Notes under the pieces: generated by a model
The model's input: only the letters and a program-made list of their open reading frames with translations
Database searches by the model: none
What the model was told of the DNA's origin: nothing
Made by a program: the position numbers and the translations under genes
Shown: positions 1 through 8,625 of the stretch, one piece after another
Numbering within the stretch: the first letter of the stretch is position 1
How the letters are laid out: each line of letters starts with the position of its first letter
From: Streptomyces kanamyceticus
Lineage (GTDB): Bacteria; Actinomycetota; Actinomycetes; Streptomycetales; Streptomycetaceae
Reading direction: 5' to 3'
Assembly: GCF_008704495.1 (NCBI RefSeq)
Contig: NZ_CP023699.1
Span: 8,122,001 to 8,186,000, forward strand
DNA length: 64,000 bases

Positions 1-108
1 CGCCTCGCGGACGGCGTCGAGCCCCCCATGCGCCGCCGCCGCCCCGCCAAGGGCGCGTACGGCGAGGACTACTCAGGACCCAACGCCGACGGCGGCTCGC
101 CGCGCTGA
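1..108 (+). CDS. trmI: tRNA (adenine-58-N1)-methyltransferase, C-terminal end (partial)
   Basis: The last 35 codons of a gene that starts before the window, ending in TGA. The visible tail is basic then glycine/aspartate-rich (RRRRPAKGAYGEDYSG, then PNADGG). From memory, TrmI in streptomycetes ends this way and lies just upstream of the ferredoxin and arc genes. TrmI methylates N1 of A58 in tRNA. No catalytic residue is in view, so the call rests on tail and position only. Confidence 0.55.
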   Translation, partial: RLADGVEPPMRRRRPAKGAYGEDYSGPNADGGSPR

Positions 109-136
109 CCGCGCGGGCCGACCCCCAAGAAGCAGG

Positions 137-182
137 CGCCGCCGCCGAGTTCCCTGACCGACCAGGGAACTCGGCGGCGGCG
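137..182 (+). terminator. Intrinsic terminator after the trmI-like gene
   Basis: A perfect 20-bp inverted repeat (137-156 with 163-182) around a 6-base loop, followed by a T-rich stretch (TCGTTTCGTTG). It lies 28 bases after the stop codon and shields the next gene from read-through. The rest of 183-323 shows no gene; it holds the ribosome-binding site of the next gene at 309-313. Confidence 0.85.
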
Positions 183-323
183 TCGTTTCGTTGACAGGAC
201 ACCAGCGGCGTACCGACAGGACCGACCAACCCACCGGACCCCGGTGTTCCACCTCACTGTGAGGTATGGCACGATGCTGGCCACCTCCCCCACCGGCACA
301 GCCCTCACAGGAGACACTTCCTC

Positions 324-902
324 GTGCAGCACCCCGCCGTCCCGGAACTGGCACACACCACCGCGCGCCCCATCCACTGGCTGGCCACCGCGGCGGCGCT
401 GGCCGCCGTCATCGGAGGCTCGGCCGCCCTGCAGCCCGACCCGGCGAACGCCGCACCGACAGGACCGAAGGCACACAGCGGGACCGCCCCGGCCCCCGCT
501 CCCGCGCCCGACCCCGCCTCCGTCGACTTCCCCCTGGACTGCGGCTCCGTCGGGCCCGTCGTCAAGAAGAAGGCATCAGGGGACCTCGACGGGGACGGCA
601 AGCCGGAAACCGTCGCCGTGGTGCACTGCAAGGCAGGCTCCGGCACCCCACCCGACGCGGTCTACGTGATCACCCGCGCCGGATCGGGCAAGCCCCGCCT
701 GGTCGCCACACTGGTCGACCCCAAGGAGCGGCTGAACGTCAGCGCCTTCGCCGTACGCGACGGCGCGGTCACCGCCACCCTGCTCGGCTACTCCTCGCCC
801 AACGTGCCCCGCTGCTGCCCCGACCGCGAGGACAAGGCCAAGTGGCGATGGAACGACGGCACATTCGAGCGAACAGATCCCGCCGCGGCGCGCAGCATCT
901 GA
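324..902 (+). CDS. Secreted hypothetical protein
   Basis: 192 residues from a GTG start with AGGAG at 309-313, ten bases upstream. An N-terminal hydrophobic stretch (residues 18-36) is followed by a Pro/Ala-rich linker, so export with a signal peptide is likely. The mature part has four cysteines (one CC pair) and the sequence GDLDGDGKPE, which resembles an FG-GAP or dockerin-type calcium-binding loop and suggests an extracellular calcium-stabilised fold. I do not recognise a named family. It is convergent with the ferredoxin gene 19 bases away and is not obviously tied to the proteasome genes. Confidence 0.8.
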   Translation: MQHPAVPELAHTTARPIHWLATAAALAAVIGGSAALQPDPANAAPTGPKAHSGTAPAPAPAPDPASVDFPLDCGSVGPVVKKKASGDLDGDGKPETVAVVHCKAGSGTPPDAVYVITRAGSGKPRLVATLVDPKERLNVSAFAVRDGAVTATLLGYSSPNVPRCCPDREDKAKWRWNDGTFERTDPAAARSI

Positions 903-912
903 CGCCGCGGCG
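881..912. terminator. Hairpin between convergent genes
   Basis: Two copies of the self-complementary 10-mer CGCCGCGGCG (881-890 and 903-912) separated by 12 bases span the stop codon of the secreted protein and reach close to the stop of the convergent ferredoxin gene. It could end transcription from both sides. There is no T run. Confidence 0.45.
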
Positions 913-921
913 GCCGGCGGG

Positions 922-1236
922 TCACTCCGCGTCGGGCCCGTAGACCTCGACGCTGTCCGAGACGCGGCGCACGTGAATGCAGTCGCCGGGACACTCCTTC
1001 GCGGAGTCCACGACGTCACGCAGAAGCGGCAGCGGCACGGGCGTTGTGGCCCCCGGAGCCTGCAGCAGCTCGTCGTCGCCGCTCTTCACATAGGCCAGGC
1101 CGTCGATGTCCAGCTCGAAGACCTCGGGCGCGTACTGCGCACAGATGCCGTCTCCGGTGCAGAGGTCCTGGTCGATCCAGACCTCCAGCAGATCATGGCC
1201 CTCACTGCCGGTCTCGGCGTCGTGCCGCACGGTCAT
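922..1236 (-). CDS. Ferredoxin (3Fe-4S/4Fe-4S, short actinobacterial type)
   Basis: A 104-residue acidic protein. Cluster ligands are visible as C-TGDGI-C and, near the C-terminus, ECPGDCI. This arrangement is typical of small actinobacterial ferredoxins that donate electrons to P450s or other oxidoreductases. It is divergent from arc, a placement I recall as conserved in streptomycetes, although no role in proteasome function is established. Start choice: ATG at 1236 leaves only two bases after AGGAG on the minus strand, whereas the in-frame GTG two codons later has an 8-base spacing and may be the real start. It lacks an adjacent redox partner gene. Confidence 0.88.
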   Translation of the reverse strand: MTVRHDAETGSEGHDLLEVWIDQDLCTGDGICAQYAPEVFELDIDGLAYVKSGDDELLQAPGATTPVPLPLLRDVVDSAKECPGDCIHVRRVSDSVEVYGPDAE

Positions 1237-1424
1237 CTCTCCTGCCGTTTGCTGCGCCGAGCGGCCCGGTTGATGTGCAAGTCGGGCCAGCCCTGACGGG
1301 TGTTGAACACTTCGACGATACAACCGCCCGCTTTCCGATGTTGTTGGGTGGGTATTCCCCTGACGTGAGGGAGAGCGCAAGGGTGAAGATCGGACACACC
1401 CCCATCGTCTTTGTGATCTAGGGG

Positions 1425-1452
1425 TTTCAATCGACACCCACCCAGGTAGGGT
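1425..1452 (+). promoter_or_regulatory. Candidate promoter of arc
   Basis: TTTCAA (1425-1430), a 16-base spacer and TAGGGT (1447-1452) give a plausible housekeeping-type promoter with transcription starting near 1459 and a leader of about 32 bases. The -35 match is weak. The remaining gap from the ferredoxin start (1237-1424) shows no gene. Confidence 0.4.
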
Positions 1453-1490
1453 CTGGAAGCGTCCAGCTCCCCTTGGAGGAGGTGAGGACC

Positions 1491-3257
1491 GTGGCAGCCC
1501 ACGACGACGACATCAACCGCGGCATCCGGCCCGGGCGAGGGTCTGAGGACCCCGCCGGACAGGTTGCCTATCTCGAGCAGGAAATCGCCGTCCTGCGACG
1601 CAAGCTCGCCGACTCTCCGCGTCATACGAGGATTCTCGAAGAGCGGATCGTCGAGCTGCAGACCAACCTGGCCGGCGTGTCCGCGCAGAACGAGCGGCTC
1701 GCCAACACGCTCCGCGAGGCCCGCGACCAGATCGTGGCCCTCAAGGAAGAAGTCGACCGGCTCGCACAGCCACCGGCCGGCTTCGGAGTCTTCCTCGTGG
1801 CGAACGAGGACGGCACGGCGGACATCTTCACCGGGGGCCGCAAGCTCCGGGTGAACGTCAGCCCCAGCGTGGAGCTCGAAGAGCTCAGGCGCGGCCAGGA
1901 AGTGATGCTCAACGAAGCGCTCAACGTGGTCGAGGCCATGGAGTACGAGAGCGTCGGCGACATCGTCACCCTCAAGGAAATCCTCGAGGACGGCGATCGA
2001 GCCCTGGTGGTCGGACACACCGACGAAGAACGAGTGGTACGGCTCGCCGAACCCCTCCTCGACGTCACCATCCGCCCCGGCGACGCCCTCCTGCTCGAAC
2101 CCCGCTCCGGCTACGTCTACGAGGTCGTGCCCAAGAGCGAGGTCGAAGAGCTCGTCCTCGAAGAAGTCCCCGACATCAGCTACGAGAAGATCGGCGGCCT
2201 CGGCGGCCAGATCGAGATGATCAGGGACGCGGTAGAGCTTCCGTACCTCTACCCCGACCTCTTCAAAGAGCACGAACTGCGCCCGCCCAAGGGAGTCCTG
2301 CTCTACGGGCCCCCCGGCTGCGGCAAGACGCTGATCGCGAAAGCCGTCGCCAACTCCCTTGCCAAGAAGGTCGCCGAGGTCACCGGACAGCCCGCGGGGA
2401 AGAGCTACTTCCTCAACATCAAGGGCCCCGAACTCCTCAACAAGTACGTCGGCGAGACCGAGCGCCACATCCGCCTGGTCTTCCAGCGTGCCCGCGAGAA
2501 GGCGAGCGAGGGCACCCCCGTCATCGTCTTCTTCGACGAGATGGAATCCCTCTTCCGCACCCGCGGATCCGGCGTCAGCTCGGACGTGGAGAACACCATC
2601 GTCCCCCAGCTGCTCGCCGAGATCGACGGCGTGGAAGGCCTGGAGAACGTCATCGTCATCGGCGCCTCCAACCGCGAGGACATGATCGACCCCGCGATCC
2701 TGCGCCCCGGACGACTCGACGTGAAGATCAAGATCGAGCGCCCGGACGCCGAGGCGGCGAAGGACATCTTCGCCAAGTACCTCACCGAGCGGCTCCCGCT
2801 CCACGCGGACGATCTCGCCGAGCACAGCGCCGACCGGCGCGCCACGGTGCACGGCATGATCCAGTCCGTCGTCGAGCAGATGTACGCGGAATCCGAGGAG
2901 AACCGCTTCCTCGAGGTCACGTACGCCAACGGCGACAAGGAAGTCCTGTACTTCAAGGACTTCAACTCCGGCGCCATGATCGAGAACATCGTGGGCCGCG
3001 CCAAGAAGATGGCCATCAAGGCCTTCCTCGAGGCGAACCAGAAGGGCCTCAGGGTCGCTCACCTCCTCCAGGCTTGCATCGACGAGTTCAAGGAGAACGA
3101 GGACCTGCCCAACACCACCAACCCGGACGACTGGGCCAGGATCTCCGGAAAGAAGGGCGAGCGGATCGTGTACATCCGTACCCTCGTCACCGGAAAGCAG
3201 GGCGCGGACACCGGACGCTCCATCGACACGGTGGCCAACACCGGTCAGTACCTGTAG
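1491..3257 (+). CDS. arc: Proteasome-associated AAA+ ATPase Arc (Mpa/ARC)
   Basis: 588 residues. A hexameric unfoldase that binds pupylated proteins and threads them into the 20S proteasome. N-terminal coiled coil (about residues 22-90, which docks Pup), then OB-type interdomain, then one AAA+ module with Walker A GPPGCGKT (about 273-280) and Walker B FFDEMES (Asp349-Glu350). The C-terminus ends GQYL, the penultimate-Tyr motif that opens the 20S gate. Start set at GTG 1491 because the purine-rich GGAGGAGGTGAGG lies directly upstream; the open frame extends to TTG 1473. A strong terminator follows, so it is transcribed apart from dop. Confidence 0.97.
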   Translation: MAAHDDDINRGIRPGRGSEDPAGQVAYLEQEIAVLRRKLADSPRHTRILEERIVELQTNLAGVSAQNERLANTLREARDQIVALKEEVDRLAQPPAGFGVFLVANEDGTADIFTGGRKLRVNVSPSVELEELRRGQEVMLNEALNVVEAMEYESVGDIVTLKEILEDGDRALVVGHTDEERVVRLAEPLLDVTIRPGDALLLEPRSGYVYEVVPKSEVEELVLEEVPDISYEKIGGLGGQIEMIRDAVELPYLYPDLFKEHELRPPKGVLLYGPPGCGKTLIAKAVANSLAKKVAEVTGQPAGKSYFLNIKGPELLNKYVGETERHIRLVFQRAREKASEGTPVIVFFDEMESLFRTRGSGVSSDVENTIVPQLLAEIDGVEGLENVIVIGASNREDMIDPAILRPGRLDVKIKIERPDAEAAKDIFAKYLTERLPLHADDLAEHSADRRATVHGMIQSVVEQMYAESEENRFLEVTYANGDKEVLYFKDFNSGAMIENIVGRAKKMAIKAFLEANQKGLRVAHLLQACIDEFKENEDLPNTTNPDDWARISGKKGERIVYIRTLVTGKQGADTGRSIDTVANTGQYL

Positions 3258-3265
3258 AACGCAGG

Positions 3266-3310
3266 GCGGCTGCGGGTGTCCTTCACGGGTACCCGCAGCC
3301 GTCTGTTTTT
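3266..3310 (+). terminator. Intrinsic terminator after arc
   Basis: GGCTGCGGGT (3268-3277) pairs with ACCCGCAGCC (3291-3300), extended by C-G and G-U pairs, followed by GTCTGTTTTT. This is the clearest stem plus T-run terminator in the window. Confidence 0.93.
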
Positions 3311-3470
3311 CAATGACAGCAATGATCTCCCCACCAGCGCAAAGGCGTTCTAGGCTCTTCGGTACCGCCGAGTCGCGCAGTGCGGGGACGGGCACCGCAC
3401 ACGCACCGGAGAACCAGCGGTACTTGAGCGCCGTTCCCGAAGGGGAGCGCCGCCGGGCAAGGAGGGCCGC

Positions 3471-4982
3471 ATGACCGTACGGCGAGTAATGGGCATCGAG
3501 ACGGAGTACGGCATCTCCGTCCCCGGCCACCCCAACGCCAATGCCATGCTCACCTCGTCCCAGATCGTCAACGCCTATGCCGCGGCGATGCACCGGGCGC
3601 GACGCGCCCGCTGGGACTTCGAGGAGGAGAACCCGCTGCGGGACGCGCGGGGTTTCGACCTCGCCCGCGAGGCCGCCGACGCCAGCCAGCTGACCGACGA
3701 GGACATCGGCCTCGCCAACGTCATCCTGACCAATGGCGCACGCCTGTACGTCGACCACGCACACCCCGAGTACAGCTCGCCGGAGATCACCAACCCCTGG
3801 GACGCGGTCCTGTGGGACAAGGCCGGCGAACGCATCATGGCCGAGGCGGCCGAGCGCGCGGCACAGCTCCCCGGCGCCCAGCCGATCCACCTCTACAAGA
3901 ACAACACCGACAACAAGGGCGCCTCCTACGGCACGCACGAGAACTACCTGATGAAGCGGGAGACCCCCTTCTCGGACATCGTGCGGCACCTGACGCCGTT
4001 CTTCGTCTCCCGGCAGGTCGTCACCGGCGCGGGACGCGTCGGCATCGGCCAGGACGGCCACGAGCACGGCTTCCAGCTCAGCCAGCGCGCCGACTACTTC
4101 GAGGTCGAGGTCGGCCTGGAGACGACGCTCAAGCGGCCCATCATCAACACCCGCGACGAACCGCACTCGGACGCCGAGAAGTACCGCAGGCTGCACGTGA
4201 TCATCGGGGACGCGAACCTCTCCGAGATCTCGACGTACCTCAAGCTGGGCACCACCTCGCTCGTCCTCGCGATGATCGAGGACGGCTTCATCGCGGTGGA
4301 CCTCGCGGTCGACCAGCCGGTGCGCACCCTGCACCAGGTCTCGCACGACCCCACGCTCAAGCACCTGGTCACGCTCCGCAGCGGCCGCTCACTCACCGCG
4401 GTCCAGCTCCAGATGGAGTACTTCGAGCTGGCCCGCAAGTACGTCGAGGAGCGCTACGGAGCCGACGCGGACGAGCAGACCAAGGACGTGCTCGCCCGCT
4501 GGGAGGACGTCCTCGGGCGCCTGGAGACCGATCCGATGAGCCTCTCCGGAGAGCTCGACTGGGTCGCCAAGCGGGAGCTGATGGAGGGCTACCGCCGCCG
4601 TGACGGCCTCGACTGGGACGCCGCGCGGCTCCACCTGGTCGACCTCCAGTACGCCGACGTACGGGCCGAGAAGGGCCTGTACAACCGCCTGGTGGCCCGG
4701 GGCAAGATGAAGCGCCTCCTGGACGAGGCGGACGTCGAGCGGGCCAGGAGCAAGCCGCCCGAGGACACGCGCGCGTACTTCCGCGGGCGCTGCCTCGAGC
4801 AGTACGCGGACGACGTGGCCGCGGCGTCCTGGGACTCGGTCATCTTCGACCTCCCGGGCCGTGACTCGCTGCAACGGGTACCCACGCTGGAGCCCCTGCG
4901 CGGCACGAGGAACCACGTCAAGGAACTTCTGGACCGCTGCCGTACGGCGGAAGACCTGGTACGGGTGCTGTCCGGGGGCTGA
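3471..4982 (+). CDS. dop: Deamidase/depupylase of Pup (Dop)
   Basis: 503 residues. Converts the C-terminal glutamine of Pup to glutamate so that PafA can ligate it, and also removes Pup from substrates. It is a carboxylate-amine ligase (glutamine-synthetase-like) relative of PafA: MGIETEYG at residues 7-14 carries the metal-binding Glu10, and [15 protein letters not shown] carries the catalytic Asp95. ATG at 3471 is preceded by AAGGAGGG. A -10-like TAGGCT at 3351-3356 implies its own promoter and a leader of about 108 bases. The Pup gene 119 bases downstream ends in Gln, so Dop is required here. Confidence 0.97.
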   Translation: MTVRRVMGIETEYGISVPGHPNANAMLTSSQIVNAYAAAMHRARRARWDFEEENPLRDARGFDLAREAADASQLTDEDIGLANVILTNGARLYVDHAHPEYSSPEITNPWDAVLWDKAGERIMAEAAERAAQLPGAQPIHLYKNNTDNKGASYGTHENYLMKRETPFSDIVRHLTPFFVSRQVVTGAGRVGIGQDGHEHGFQLSQRADYFEVEVGLETTLKRPIINTRDEPHSDAEKYRRLHVIIGDANLSEISTYLKLGTTSLVLAMIEDGFIAVDLAVDQPVRTLHQVSHDPTLKHLVTLRSGRSLTAVQLQMEYFELARKYVEERYGADADEQTKDVLARWEDVLGRLETDPMSLSGELDWVAKRELMEGYRRRDGLDWDAARLHLVDLQYADVRAEKGLYNRLVARGKMKRLLDEADVERARSKPPEDTRAYFRGRCLEQYADDVAAASWDSVIFDLPGRDSLQRVPTLEPLRGTRNHVKELLDRCRTAEDLVRVLSGG

Positions 4983-5101
4983 AAGGCCCACAGTGTGGGA
5001 ATCATCGAGGTGGTCCCCGGACGTTGAGGAAGTAAGGGGCCGATGTCAGACCGCGCTTGTAGGGTCTGATCAAGAACGTCTAACCGAGCGGGGTGAGGTA
5101 G

Positions 5102-5320
5102 ATGGCGACCAAGGACACCGGCGGCGGGCAGCAGAAGGCGACGCGTTCCACCGAGGAGACCGAGGAGCAGACGCAGGAAGCGCAGGGCTCCGAGGACCTC
5201 AAGGAGCGCCAGGAGAAGCTGAGCGACGATGTGGACTCCGTCCTGGACGAGATCGACGATGTCCTCGAGGAGAATGCCGAGGACTTCGTGCGCTCCTTCG
5301 TTCAAAAGGGTGGGCAATAG
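5102..5320 (+). CDS. pup: Prokaryotic ubiquitin-like protein Pup
   Basis: 72 residues, Glu/Asp/Gln-rich and largely disordered apart from a coiled-coil-forming stretch (about 30-62). It ends KGGQ, the form that must be deamidated by Dop before attachment to substrate lysines by PafA. The upstream ribosome-binding site is weak (GGTGAGG close to the ATG). TAGGGT at 5060-5065 is a possible -10 giving a leader of about 30 bases, so pup may be transcribed independently of dop. Length and sequence are typical of actinobacterial Pup. Confidence 0.97.
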   Translation: MATKDTGGGQQKATRSTEETEEQTQEAQGSEDLKERQEKLSDDVDSVLDEIDDVLEENAEDFVRSFVQKGGQ

Positions 5321-5365
5321 GCCACCCTTCCCTTCGAATTCAAGGTTGAATGGAAGGGTCGGGGA

Positions 5366-5728
5366 GTGCCTGAAGGCGGCGAGGTGAAGCGCTGCTCGCG
5401 GTGTCATGAAGACGAACCGCGAGCGGCCTTCGCGCGGAACGGCGCGGGTCACCTCAAGCGCCAGTTCGGCACGACCGAAGCCGAGCGCGACGAGCTGATC
5501 GCCTCTCGGACGGGGCTCTGCGTGATCCGTCTCAGCGCTCCCGCAATCCATGTGGATCACTGCCACGAGACGGGTAAGGTCCGTGGCGTACTGTGCTTCA
5601 ACTGCAATTCGGGCATCGGCAAGTTGGGGGACGACCCCGACAACACCCGCCGAGCCACCGCTTACCCGGAAGGAAACTCGTGGAAGCCAATCCTCGTAGC
5701 ACCGGGCGTCTACCAGCTGCCTTCCTGA
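5366..5728 (+). CDS. Endonuclease VII-like protein, internally shortened and missing a zinc ligand
   Basis: 120 residues from GTG 5366 (or GTG 5384, which has GAAGG at a better spacing). The C-terminal half is the recombination endonuclease VII core: [30 protein letters not shown], given here in parts as HVDHCH, then [10 protein letters not shown]. Family members in streptomycetes, as I recall them, are roughly 170-200 residues and carry two zinc-ribbon repeats before the core and a CxxC pair inside it. Here the sequence jumps from FARN straight to GHLKR, losing the middle, and the core pair reads CVIR instead of CxxC. The 3' end overlaps the prcB start by 49 bases, which may preserve the ORF for prcB translation. 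Confidence 0.75.
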   Translation: MPEGGEVKRCSRCHEDEPRAAFARNGAGHLKRQFGTTEAERDELIASRTGLCVIRLSAPAIHVDHCHETGKVRGVLCFNCNSGIGKLGDDPDNTRRATAYPEGNSWKPILVAPGVYQLPS

Positions 5729-6525
5729 CGCCTGGTTCGTCGTCCTTCATGGACTTCCTGTCCGAGCACCAGCCGGAGATCCTGCCGGGCAACCGGCAGC
5801 TGCCGCCCACCCAGGGCGTGCTCGAGGCTCCGCACGGTACGACGATCGTGGCCGTGACGTTCCCCGGCGGCGTGGTGCTCGCCGGTGACCGGCGGGCGAC
5901 GATGGGCAACGTCATCGCGCAGCGCGACATCGAGAAGGTGTTCCCTGCCGACGAGTACTCGGCGGTGGGCATCGCGGGCACGGCAGGGCTCGCCGTGGAG
6001 ATGGTCAAGCTCTTCCAGCTGGAGCTGGAGCACTTCGAGAAGGTGGAGGGTGCCACGCTCTCGCTGGAGGGCAAGGCGAACCGCCTCTCCACGATGATCC
6101 GCAGCAACCTCGGCATGGCCATGCAGGGCCTCGCCGTGGTGCCGCTCTTCGCGGGGTACGACGTGGACCGCGAGAAGGGGCGCATCTTCTCGTACGACGT
6201 CACGGGCGGGCGTTCGGAGGAGCACGGTTTCGCGGCGACCGGTTCGGGTTCGGTCTTCGCGCGCGGTGCGATGAAGAAGCTGTACCACGACGCTCTGACG
6301 GAGGAGCAGGCGACGACCCTGGTCATCCAGGCGTTGTACGACGCGGCCGATGACGACTCGGCGACCGGTGGTCCCGACATGGCCCGTCGGATCTTCCCCA
6401 TCGTCACCGTGATCTCCGACGAGGGTTTCCGGCGGCTGACGGAGGAGGAGTCCTCCGTGATCGCGCGCTCGGTCCTGGAGAAGCGTCTGGAACAGCCCGA
6501 CGGCCCGCGTGCCGCGCTGCTCTGA
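5680..6525 (+). CDS. prcB: 20S proteasome beta subunit, catalytic
   Basis: 281 residues. Forms the inner proteolytic rings of the 20S proteasome. A propeptide of 53 residues ends at PHG, and autocatalytic cleavage would expose Thr54 of TTIVAVTF as the N-terminal nucleophile; LAGDRRAT follows as usual. GTG 5680 is chosen because it follows GGAAGGAAA and gives the [14 protein letters not shown] start I remember for streptomycete PrcB; the open frame runs further upstream inside the endonuclease gene. prcA follows after 51 bases. Confidence 0.96.
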   Translation: MEANPRSTGRLPAAFLTPGSSSFMDFLSEHQPEILPGNRQLPPTQGVLEAPHGTTIVAVTFPGGVVLAGDRRATMGNVIAQRDIEKVFPADEYSAVGIAGTAGLAVEMVKLFQLELEHFEKVEGATLSLEGKANRLSTMIRSNLGMAMQGLAVVPLFAGYDVDREKGRIFSYDVTGGRSEEHGFAATGSGSVFARGAMKKLYHDALTEEQATTLVIQALYDAADDDSATGGPDMARRIFPIVTVISDEGFRRLTEEESSVIARSVLEKRLEQPDGPRAALL

Positions 6526-6576
6526 TCGCTCCGAATTCGCCACTGACTGAAGTTTTGACAGAAAGGGACGGATCCG

Positions 6577-7368
6577 GTGTCGACGCCGTTCTATGTCTCA
6601 CCCCAGCAGGCCATGGCCGACCGGGCGGAATACGCCCGCAAGGGCATCGCCCGCGGTCGCAGCCTTGTCGTGATGCAATATGCCGACGGCATCGTGTTCG
6701 TCGGCGAGAATCCGTCCCGCGCGCTGCACAAGTTCAGCGAGATCTATGACCGGATCGGCTTCGCGGCCGCCGGTAAGTACAACGAGTACGAGAATCTGCG
6801 GATCGGTGGCGTGCGCTACGCCGACCTCCGTGGGTACACCTACGACCGTGACGATGTGACGGCCCGTGGGCTCGCCAACGTCTATGCCCAGACCCTCGGC
6901 AATATCTTCTCGAGCAATGCCGAGAAGCCGTACGAGGTCGAGTTGGTCGTCGCCGAGGTCGGTGCGACGCCGGACGGCGATCAGATCTACCGCTTGCCGC
7001 ACGACGGTTCGATCGTGGACGAGCACGGTTCGGTCGCGGTCGGTGGTAACGCGGAGCAGATCAGCACCTACCTCGACCAGCGTCACGAGGACGGGATGAC
7101 GCTGGCGGAGGCGCTCAAGCTCGCGGTGCAGTCGCTGTCCCGCGACACCAACGGCAGCGAGCGGGAGATCCCCGCGGAGCGGCTCGAGGTGGCGATCCTG
7201 GACCGGGCGCGGCCTCAGCAGCGGAAGTTCAAGCGGATCGTGGGGCGTCAGCTGTCCCGGCTGCTCGAAGAGGGCGGCGCCACGGACGCGGTGGGCGACA
7301 CGGAGACGGACGCGGAGGCGGACGGGGAGACCGGGTCGGCGCGGGATTCCGGCGGCGACGTCGAGTAG
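6577..7368 (+). CDS. prcA: 20S proteasome alpha subunit
   Basis: 263 residues from GTG 6577 with AAAGGGA upstream. Forms the outer gating rings and docks Arc. The N-terminus ([26 protein letters not shown]) has the alpha-type helix H0 region and there is no N-terminal Thr nucleophile. The last 35 residues are an acidic, low-complexity tail (about residues 230-263) common in streptomycete PrcA. Downstream hairpin 7408-7440 separates it from the convergent lacI-type gene. Confidence 0.96.
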   Translation: MSTPFYVSPQQAMADRAEYARKGIARGRSLVVMQYADGIVFVGENPSRALHKFSEIYDRIGFAAAGKYNEYENLRIGGVRYADLRGYTYDRDDVTARGLANVYAQTLGNIFSSNAEKPYEVELVVAEVGATPDGDQIYRLPHDGSIVDEHGSVAVGGNAEQISTYLDQRHEDGMTLAEALKLAVQSLSRDTNGSEREIPAERLEVAILDRARPQQRKFKRIVGRQLSRLLEEGGATDAVGDTETDAEADGETGSARDSGGDVE

Positions 7369-7407
7369 TCCCCTGCATTAGCCCTCTGCTTCAGCCCCTT
7401 GTGTGGA

Positions 7408-7440
7408 GCGCCCCGTGTTCCGGCCTGTTGGCCGGGGCGC
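7408..7440. terminator. Hairpin between prcA and the LacI-type gene
   Basis: GCGCCCCG (7408-7415) pairs with CGGGGCGC (7433-7440); a nested GGCC/GGCC pair closes part of the loop. It lies between convergent genes and could serve both; no T run. Confidence 0.55.
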
Positions 7441-7464
7441 GGGGCGTTGTCGTGTGCCGGGGGG

Positions 7465-8487
7465 TCAGTGGGCGGGGCCGGTGGAGCCGCGGACGACCAG
7501 GTGGACGTCGAGGGGGGTGGCGTCGGGGGCCCGGCCTTCCAGGACGGCGACGAGGGTTTCCATGCCGCGTTCGCCGAAGCGTTCGGCGGGCAGGCGGACG
7601 GTGGTGAGTTCCGGTTCGACGGCGGTCGCGAGGGTCAGGTCGTCGAAGCCGGTCACGGAGACGTCTTCGGGTACGCGCAGGCCGAGTCGTCGTGCGGCCT
7701 TGCAGACGCCCGCGGAGAGGAAGTCGTCGTCGCAGACGACGGCGGTGGGCCGGGGTCCGGGGGCGGACAGGGCGGCCTCGGCGACGGCGCGGGCGCCTTC
7801 GACGTTCAGGGGTGCCGCGACCCGGCGTACGGCGGTGTCGGTGCCGTGCAGGGCCCGTGCGAGGGCTTCGGCGCGTACGTCGAAGGTCCAGGAGTCGACG
7901 TCCGCGGCGAGGTGCAGGAAGTCGCGGTGGCCGAGGGACAGCAGATGTTCTGTCACTTGGCGCATGCCGTCGGCGAGGTCGAGGTTGACGGTGGCCGCGC
8001 CCAGGCTGCCCGCGGGGTCGCTGTCGAGCATCACCAGGGGCAGGTCGTCGCCGCGGATGGTGGCGAGTGCGTCGGAGGCCATGGAGGAGGCGAGTACGCC
8101 GTCCAGGGAGGCGCGTGCCGAGGCGAAGGGGTCGCGGGCGGGGCCGATGCCGTCGGGGGAGGGGTAGAGGACCACGCCGAAGCCGTGCCGGGCGGCGACG
8201 CGGGCCACGCCAGTGTAGACGTGGGCGAAGAATTCGTTGGTGAGTTCGGGGACGACCAGGAGGGCTGTCCTGGTCCGGCCGAGGCGCAGGTTGCGGGCGG
8301 CGAGGTTGGGGCGGTAGCCCAGTTCCCGCGCGGCCGACCGGACCCGCTCGGCCGTCGGTTCGGCGACCCGGCCGCGCCACTTGTCGCCGAGGACGAGGGA
8401 GACCGTGGCCTGGGAGACCCCGGCCGCGCGTGCGACGTCGCGGCTGGTGGGGCGGGTGCTCCCGGATTCCTGTAGTGGCCCGGCCAC
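7465..8487 (-). CDS. LacI-family transcriptional regulator
   Basis: 340 residues. N-terminal LacI helix-turn-helix and hinge helix (TSRDVARAAGVSQATVSLVLG, in two parts about residues 12-32, then RPNLAARNLRLGRT), followed by a periplasmic-binding-protein-like sensor domain (VVPELTNEFFAHVYTGV to the end). Start GTG 8487 follows GGGAGG at an ideal distance and is preferred to ATG 8556, which would place the start codon next to the candidate operator. It is divergent from the MFS gene and likely controls it, and probably itself, through the palindrome at 8559-8585. Ligand unknown; sugars are usual for the family. Confidence 0.92.
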   Translation of the reverse strand: MAGPLQESGSTRPTSRDVARAAGVSQATVSLVLGDKWRGRVAEPTAERVRSAARELGYRPNLAARNLRLGRTRTALLVVPELTNEFFAHVYTGVARVAARHGFGVVLYPSPDGIGPARDPFASARASLDGVLASSMASDALATIRGDDLPLVMLDSDPAGSLGAATVNLDLADGMRQVTEHLLSLGHRDFLHLAADVDSWTFDVRAEALARALHGTDTAVRRVAAPLNVEGARAVAEAALSAPGPRPTAVVCDDDFLSAGVCKAARRLGLRVPEDVSVTGFDDLTLATAVEPELTTVRLPAERFGERGMETLVAVLEGRAPDATPLDVHLVVRGSTGPAH

Positions 8488-8558
8488 TGGTACCTCCCGG
8501 CTCGTGTCCTCGGGGGTCGGATCGGTGGCCTCCCGTGGACAGTGGACAGCGCTCATGG

Positions 8559-8585
8559 TACGTATGACGCTCGACGTTATACGTA
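8559..8585. promoter_or_regulatory. Candidate LacI-type operator
   Basis: An imperfect 27-base palindrome: TACGTATgACG at the left and CGTtATACGTA at the right around a 5-base centre (20 of 27 bases paired). It sits between the divergent regulator and MFS transporter. TGGACA at 8536-8541 lies 17 bases before TACGTA (8559-8564), so the operator may cover the -10 element of the transporter promoter. Confidence 0.6.
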
Positions 8586-8625
8586 AAACCCCGGGCGACG
8601 GCGCCGGGGGAAGGGGCGGGCAGTC

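Noticed and set aside
1233..4364. A 1043-codon open frame on the minus strand
   Set aside because: It lies antisense to arc and dop, which have full conserved motifs; high GC gives long antisense frames by chance. Its translation shows no recognisable domain.
5366..5728. Endonuclease VII gene considered as a phage or mobile-element remnant
   Set aside because: As I recall, a gene of this family sits between pup and prcB in many streptomycetes, and no integrase, att site or phage gene is near.
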